Positions 60,619-64,000 of a stretch of 64,000 bases of DNA are shown piece after piece. The number at the start of each line of letters is the position of its first letter. The stretch's first letter is position 1. The notes beneath the pieces are model-generated. The model did not search any database, had not been told where the DNA came from, and saw only the letters and a program-made list of their open reading frames with translations. The stretch comes from Chitinophagales bacterium. GTDB lineage: Bacteria > Bacteroidota > Bacteroidia > Chitinophagales > LD1. The translations under genes were made by a program, and so were the position numbers. Location: assembly GCA_016787045.1 (NCBI GenBank), contig JAEUVA010000038.1, positions 62,001 to 126,000 of the forward strand, in the 5' to 3' direction.

Positions 60619-61779
60619 TCAAATTGCCCCGGCATTTTTCCAACTTGCTACTTCTATGCCGTTGCTACGCTTTTGGCCTTCTTCTCCGCCATAAATCACA
60701 ATACCCCGTTTGACGCCTGTCAGCTTCTGCCAAAACTTTAAACCCTTAAAAAAATCGTCTGTTACAGTAGCGCCAGATTTGATTTCTATCGGCAATAACT
60801 TGCCGCCATTATCTATTACTACATCTATTTCGTTGCCGGTGTTATCGCGCCAGTAGTAAAGGTTGTTGCGCAATCCTTGGTTAAAGCGGTTTTTGAGCAA
60901 CTCGTTGATGATGAAGTTTTCAAACAAAGGTCCTTTGTACATATTAAACGTGAGGTCTTTGGCGGCTGTTATGCCCAACAGCGAACAGGCCAAACCGGTA
61001 TCATAAAAATAAAGTTTGGGAGTACGCACCACCCGCTTGTTAAAGTTGCTGTGGTGCGGCTTGAGCAGATAGATAACATAGCTGCTCTGCAACAATCCCA
61101 GCCAGGCCTGCACGGTGTTTACGTTTACCCCTGCCTCTATAGCCAAGCTACTCATATTGAGTTGCTGCCCCACCCTACCGGCACACAACAACAGCAGCTT
61201 TTCAAATGCCGCTAAGTTTTCTATGGATTTTATCTGCCGGATATCGCGCTCTATGTAGGTGCGGATGTAGGAAGGAAACCAAGTATCCGGCTTTGATTTT
61301 CGGGTAGCTATTTCCGGATAACCGCCATTAAAAATGTAGTTGTTCGCTTTATCGGCATATCCGTTGCGCGCAATGCTGTTGATTTCGCTCCTGCTAAACG
61401 GCAACAAATCTATATAGCCAATGCGTCCGGCTAAGGTTTGGGTAATGTTTTCCTGCAGGGCAAAGTTGTTGGAGCCCGTAAGGATAAACCGACCGCGCTT
61501 GTCAGAGGCATCAATCACTTCTTGTAAATACGAAAACACCTCGGGCACGCGCTGCACTTCGTCAAACAAAGCTCCTTTAGAGTATGTATCTAAAAAGCCC
61601 TGCGGGTCGTTGTTAAAAAACTGCCTTACCGATGGAGTTTCAAAAGATACATAGGGCTTATCGGGAAAAATCTGCTTGACTAAGGTACTCTTGCCGCTTT
61701 GGCGTGGACCCACCACGGCTATAGACCTAAATTGTTTGGCTAACTTATGGAGATGTTTGCCGGCTTCGCGAATAACCAT
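60619..61779 (-). CDS. AAA ATPase with DUF4143 domain
   Basis: A 386-residue protein of the AAA_14/DUF4143 family, often multi-copy in Bacteroidota genomes. Walker A is GPRQSGKSTL near residue 24, Walker B GALFDEVQRVP near 75, and a sensor LTGSNN near 100. A winged-helix-like middle (MSSLAIEAGVNVNTVQAWLGLL) follows. The C-terminal DUF4143 part contains GNEIDVVID...LLPIEIKSG near 316-333, the D-x(n)-ExK pattern of PD-(D/E)XK nucleases. Function of the family is not established; DNA-related NTPase/nuclease activity is inferred. The gene lies exactly between two mirrored palindromes. Confidence 0.9.
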   Translation of the reverse strand: MVIREAGKHLHKLAKQFRSIAVVGPRQSGKSTLVKQIFPDKPYVSFETPSVRQFFNNDPQGFLDTYSKGALFDEVQRVPEVFSYLQEVIDASDKRGRFILTGSNNFALQENITQTLAGRIGYIDLLPFSRSEINSIARNGYADKANNYIFNGGYPEIATRKSKPDTWFPSYIRTYIERDIRQIKSIENLAAFEKLLLLCAGRVGQQLNMSSLAIEAGVNVNTVQAWLGLLQSSYVIYLLKPHHSNFNKRVVRTPKLYFYDTGLACSLLGITAAKDLTFNMYKGPLFENFIINELLKNRFNQGLRNNLYYWRDNTGNEIDVVIDNGGKLLPIEIKSGATVTDDFFKGLKFWQKLTGVKRGIVIYGGEEGQKRSNGIEVASWKNAGAI

Positions 61780-61809
61780 AGCATTAAATTATGCCGCAAA
61801 GGTGCAATT

Positions 61810-61854
61810 AAATCTTTACAAATTTCTGTTTAGAACAGAAATTTGTAAAGATTT
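61810..61854. repeat. Right palindrome flanking the DUF4143 ATPase gene
   Basis: A perfect 21-bp stem (AAATCTTTACAAATTTCTGTT and its complement, given as an arm) around TAG. It is the mirrored partner of 60551-60591; outside the shared 39 bp the sequences differ. It starts 30 nt upstream of the ATPase start and ends 5 nt from the esterase stop, so it could also end esterase transcription. Confidence 0.9.
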
Positions 61855-61859
61855 TGACG

Positions 61860-63092
61860 CTACTCTTTCAACACCTTCACCAATACATCCCCTGCTTTTA
61901 CCAAATAAATTCCGCTCATCCACGCAGATGTATTTATAGTAATTTGTTTAACGGCTGAATTTTGCGCAGCAACCATCCGGCCATACACATCAAAAACCTC
62001 TACCATATTATCTCCGTTGCTGTTAGCCAATTCTACCTTTAATACTTCTGTAAACGGATTAGGATAAACATTCATGTTTACTTCTTCCACATCTTCCATG
62101 CCTGATATTAAGGCCGAATCGCATACCACCTGCTGATACAAAAAATCGCGCACCACACGAATAGTGCTATCCATGTAAGTAGATGCCGGTGGTAGGAGCG
62201 GAATGGGCAATACAAACGGCACATGACCCGCACCCTGAAAAAGATATATACTTTGCGGTAAACCAATCTGCTGGCAACGGTTGCGAATATCGCCACTGCC
62301 AAACAAACTGGCCTCAACACTTACTGCTGCCTGTGCACTGTCATAGAAGCAAGGCACTAAATCATCGGCTGTGCCATGTACGCCACACAGCACTGGGTCG
62401 TTTGGCATTATCCAAACCGTATCGGCTATGGCACCGCAAAGGTTAATCACTCCTTTTACTTTGGTGCTGTAGCCGGGGTTTCCGCTGTTGCCCTCCGGGC
62501 CACCCAAAGCCATAACAGCCGGAAAAGCAAACGGTGGAGCGGGCTTAGAAAGCGTATCCAATTTGCCATACGCATAATTCAAAGCAATGAACCCACCGGC
62601 ACTTACTCCGCCAATAAATATCTGAGTAGTGTCTATCCGGTATTTATTGATGGTAGAAGCATCTTTATAGAAAAACCGCACGGCTGCTTTCATGTCTTGC
62701 ACTCCACGTATGAGCGCTTTAAACTGATTAGTGTCGCTATCGTTGCCATCTTCAAAACCGAGTCGGTAATCAATGGTAGCCGTCACATAGCCACGCTTGG
62801 CAAAATCATCACACAGTTGCAAAATATCGGGGCTTTCTTTTAGCCCTGCCGTAAAACTTCCGCCAAAGGCCAGTACAATCAGCGGCCTGCGCTGAAAGGG
62901 GTCGTTTTTGGGCTGATAGATATTCATCTTCAAATCCTGGTAGCTGCTGTCAAACTTCATGGCATTGCCATACAACACATTGGTTTGGCTTTCTACCTGA
63001 AATATTTTGTTGTAATAGCGGCCATTGCTGCATTGGGCTGATAAAAATTGGAGGGTGAATACAGCAAAGGCAAGGAGTAGGGGTTTTTGCAT
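61860..63092 (-). CDS. Secreted alpha/beta-hydrolase (carboxylesterase-like) with T9SS sorting domain
   Basis: A 410-residue protein with a signal peptide (LLAFAVFTLQFLSAQ), an alpha/beta-hydrolase domain (about 45-320) and a type A sorting domain (about 335-410). The oxyanion region reads VLAFGGSFTAG, the nucleophile elbow GGVSAGGFIA, the acid HGTADDLVP and the base QGAGHVPF. The hydrolase part looks like the carboxylesterase/BD-FAE-type family, so an esterase or lipase acting outside the cell is likely. The sorting domain opens NVYPNPFTEVLKVEL and ends IYLVKAGDVLVKVLKE, with VEVFDVYGRMV between. Targeted to the cell surface or medium by T9SS. Confidence 0.88.
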   Translation of the reverse strand: MQKPLLLAFAVFTLQFLSAQCSNGRYYNKIFQVESQTNVLYGNAMKFDSSYQDLKMNIYQPKNDPFQRRPLIVLAFGGSFTAGLKESPDILQLCDDFAKRGYVTATIDYRLGFEDGNDSDTNQFKALIRGVQDMKAAVRFFYKDASTINKYRIDTTQIFIGGVSAGGFIALNYAYGKLDTLSKPAPPFAFPAVMALGGPEGNSGNPGYSTKVKGVINLCGAIADTVWIMPNDPVLCGVHGTADDLVPCFYDSAQAAVSVEASLFGSGDIRNRCQQIGLPQSIYLFQGAGHVPFVLPIPLLPPASTYMDSTIRVVRDFLYQQVVCDSALISGMEDVEEVNMNVYPNPFTEVLKVELANSNGDNMVEVFDVYGRMVAAQNSAVKQITINTSAWMSGIYLVKAGDVLVKVLKE

Positions 63093-63142
63093 AGCTGATT
63101 TTTTTCAGTGATGGAAGGTAAACATTTGCCCCAAGTAATGTG

Positions 63143-63150
63143 TATCTTTG
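63143..63150 (+). promoter_or_regulatory. -7 element (TAnnTTTG) of trhO
   Basis: TATCTTTG followed by CG matches TAnnTTTG exactly and ends 22 nt before the trhO start. A TTTG lies 14 nt further upstream, closer than the usual spacing. Confidence 0.4.
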
Positions 63151-63172
63151 CGGCTCAGAATTGTTAACGGAT

Positions 63173-64000
63173 ATGAAGCCCTACCAAACCCTGCTGTATT
63201 ACAAGTACACTACCATTGCCAACCCCGAGGAGTTTGCGCAGCACCATTTAGATTTTTGCGAGCGGCTGGGTATAGTGGGCAGAATAATTGTAGCCGCAGA
63301 GGGGCTGAACGGCACCATTTCGGGCACCGTGGTACAATGCAAAAAGTACATGGAGCATGTGCTGAGCAACCCGATTTTTGAAGGCATAGAATTTAAGATA
63401 GATGAAGTGGATGCCCCAAGTTTTGAGCGCCTGTATGTGCGCGTAAAACCCGAAATTGTACACAGTAGCTTGCGTGGCATCCGCAATGTGGACCCTAACC
63501 AAACTACCGGTATTCATTTAAAACCACATGAGGTATTAGAAATGCTGGATAAAGAAGATGTGGTGTTTTTAGATGTACGCTCAAACTACGAAAGCAACGT
63601 GGGTCATTTTAAAAACGCACTCAAGTTAGATATAGACAACTTTCGCGATTTTCCGGAGCAGCTAAAAGGCATTGAACACCTGAAAGATAAAAAAGTAGTA
63701 ACCTACTGCACGGGTGGCATTAAGTGCGAAAAAGCCAGCGGTTACTTGTTGCAAAACGGTTTCAAAAATGTGTATCAGGTAGATGGTGGCATTGTAAAAT
63801 ACGCTAAAGAAACCGGAGGAAAGGACTTTGAAGGAAAGCTCTATGTGTTTGATAACCGCGTGGTGGTAGATGTAAACACCGTGAACCCCAACATTGTATC
63901 GGTTTGTAAAATATGTGGCACTACAAGCGCACGCATGGTCAACTGTGCCAATGCCGAGTGCAACGAGCATTTTGTATTGTGCGAAAGCTGCGGAGAAAAA
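63173..64000 (+). CDS. trhO: tRNA uridine(34) hydroxylase, rhodanese family (3' end outside window)
   Basis: Hydroxylates U34 of tRNA with oxygen and prephenate-independent chemistry on the way to wobble-base 5-oxyacetyl/methoxyuridine; formerly YceA. 276 codons are visible and the frame is still open at the window end. The N-terminal acylphosphatase-like domain has EGLNGTISGT near residue 45. The rhodanese domain has VVFLDVRSNYE and the active-site loop YCTGGIKCEKAS with the conserved Cys. A C-terminal zinc-binding segment with CKICG and CxxxCNEHFVLCESC is present. The start at 63173 (MKPYQTLLYYKYT) is typical. Confidence 0.93.
   Translation, partial: MKPYQTLLYYKYTTIANPEEFAQHHLDFCERLGIVGRIIVAAEGLNGTISGTVVQCKKYMEHVLSNPIFEGIEFKIDEVDAPSFERLYVRVKPEIVHSSLRGIRNVDPNQTTGIHLKPHEVLEMLDKEDVVFLDVRSNYESNVGHFKNALKLDIDNFRDFPEQLKGIEHLKDKKVVTYCTGGIKCEKASGYLLQNGFKNVYQVDGGIVKYAKETGGKDFEGKLYVFDNRVVVDVNTVNPNIVSVCKICGTTSARMVNCANAECNEHFVLCESCGEK

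Larger units (their letters stand above)
60551..61854 (-). mobile_element. Putative 1.3-kb unit: DUF4143 ATPase gene between mirrored palindromes
   Basis: One gene is enclosed by two identical palindromes that differ only in the orientation of their 3-base centre (CTA versus TAG), so they form exact 39-bp terminal inverted repeats. TTTT adjoins both outer ends and could be a 4-bp target duplication, but this is low-complexity sequence. Mobility is inferred; no transposase is known in this protein family. Confidence 0.45.

Overview
The window is a densely packed chromosomal segment from a member of the Bacteroidota, probably a free-living relative of the Chitinophagales, Saprospirales or Sphingobacteriia. 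The evidence is mixed but consistent. It has a TonB-dependent receptor, proteins with type IX secretion (T9SS) C-terminal sorting domains, a DUF4292 protein, a carbamoyl-phosphate synthase large chain without the usual C-terminal allosteric domain, no visible Shine-Dalgarno sequences, and start-proximal TAnnTTTG/TAnnTTCG motifs like the Bacteroidota -7 element. No rRNA, tRNA or CRISPR array was recognised, and no gene-free stretch exceeds 300 bases.

Layout. 1-1898 is the 3' part of a TonB-dependent receptor. 2017-9233 holds asd, dut, a four-helix-bundle protein, a sugar nucleotidyltransferase, a TPR protein, a DUF4292 protein, an EnvC-like factor and a small membrane protein. Apart from asd and the four-helix-bundle gene it looks like an envelope-biogenesis run. 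9254-11387 carries an SDR dehydrogenase, a tiny secreted domain resembling a T9SS sorting domain, and an EamA transporter. 11553-17615 holds two large exported paralogues whose C-termini look like a clan CD (caspase/gingipain-type) cysteine peptidase, followed by an RDD membrane protein. 17618-23710 is a surface-polysaccharide locus (glycosyltransferase, flippase, chain-length regulator, polymerase/ligase). 23687-30700 mixes signalling (GAF-SpoIIE phosphatase), a START/GyrI fusion, a J-domain-like plus HIRAN pair, urocanate hydratase and phenylalanine hydroxylase. 30777-35151 is carB bracketed by two toxin-antitoxin-like gene pairs. 35223-38734 holds an outer-membrane barrel, a TerC protein, a HAD phosphatase and a flavoprotein. 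38739-56816 is one gene for a T9SS-secreted protein of about 6025 residues built on five giant tandem repeats. 57023-64000 holds an M29 aminopeptidase, a calcium-binding-type lipoprotein, citrate synthase, RNase HII, a DUF4143 ATPase between mirrored palindromes, a T9SS-sorted esterase and the start of trhO.

The most unusual theme is small gene cassettes with repeat borders inside otherwise housekeeping DNA. The four-helix-bundle gene lies between imperfect inverted repeats. The DUF4143 ATPase lies between two 39-bp palindromes that are exact reverse complements of each other. A DUF4258/DUF2283 pair sits at the 3' end of carB, flanked by two copies of the last 28 codons of carB that differ only at two synonymous positions. 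The second theme is a pair of undescribed exported giant proteins with a conserved HRGHS...GSCGG dyad.
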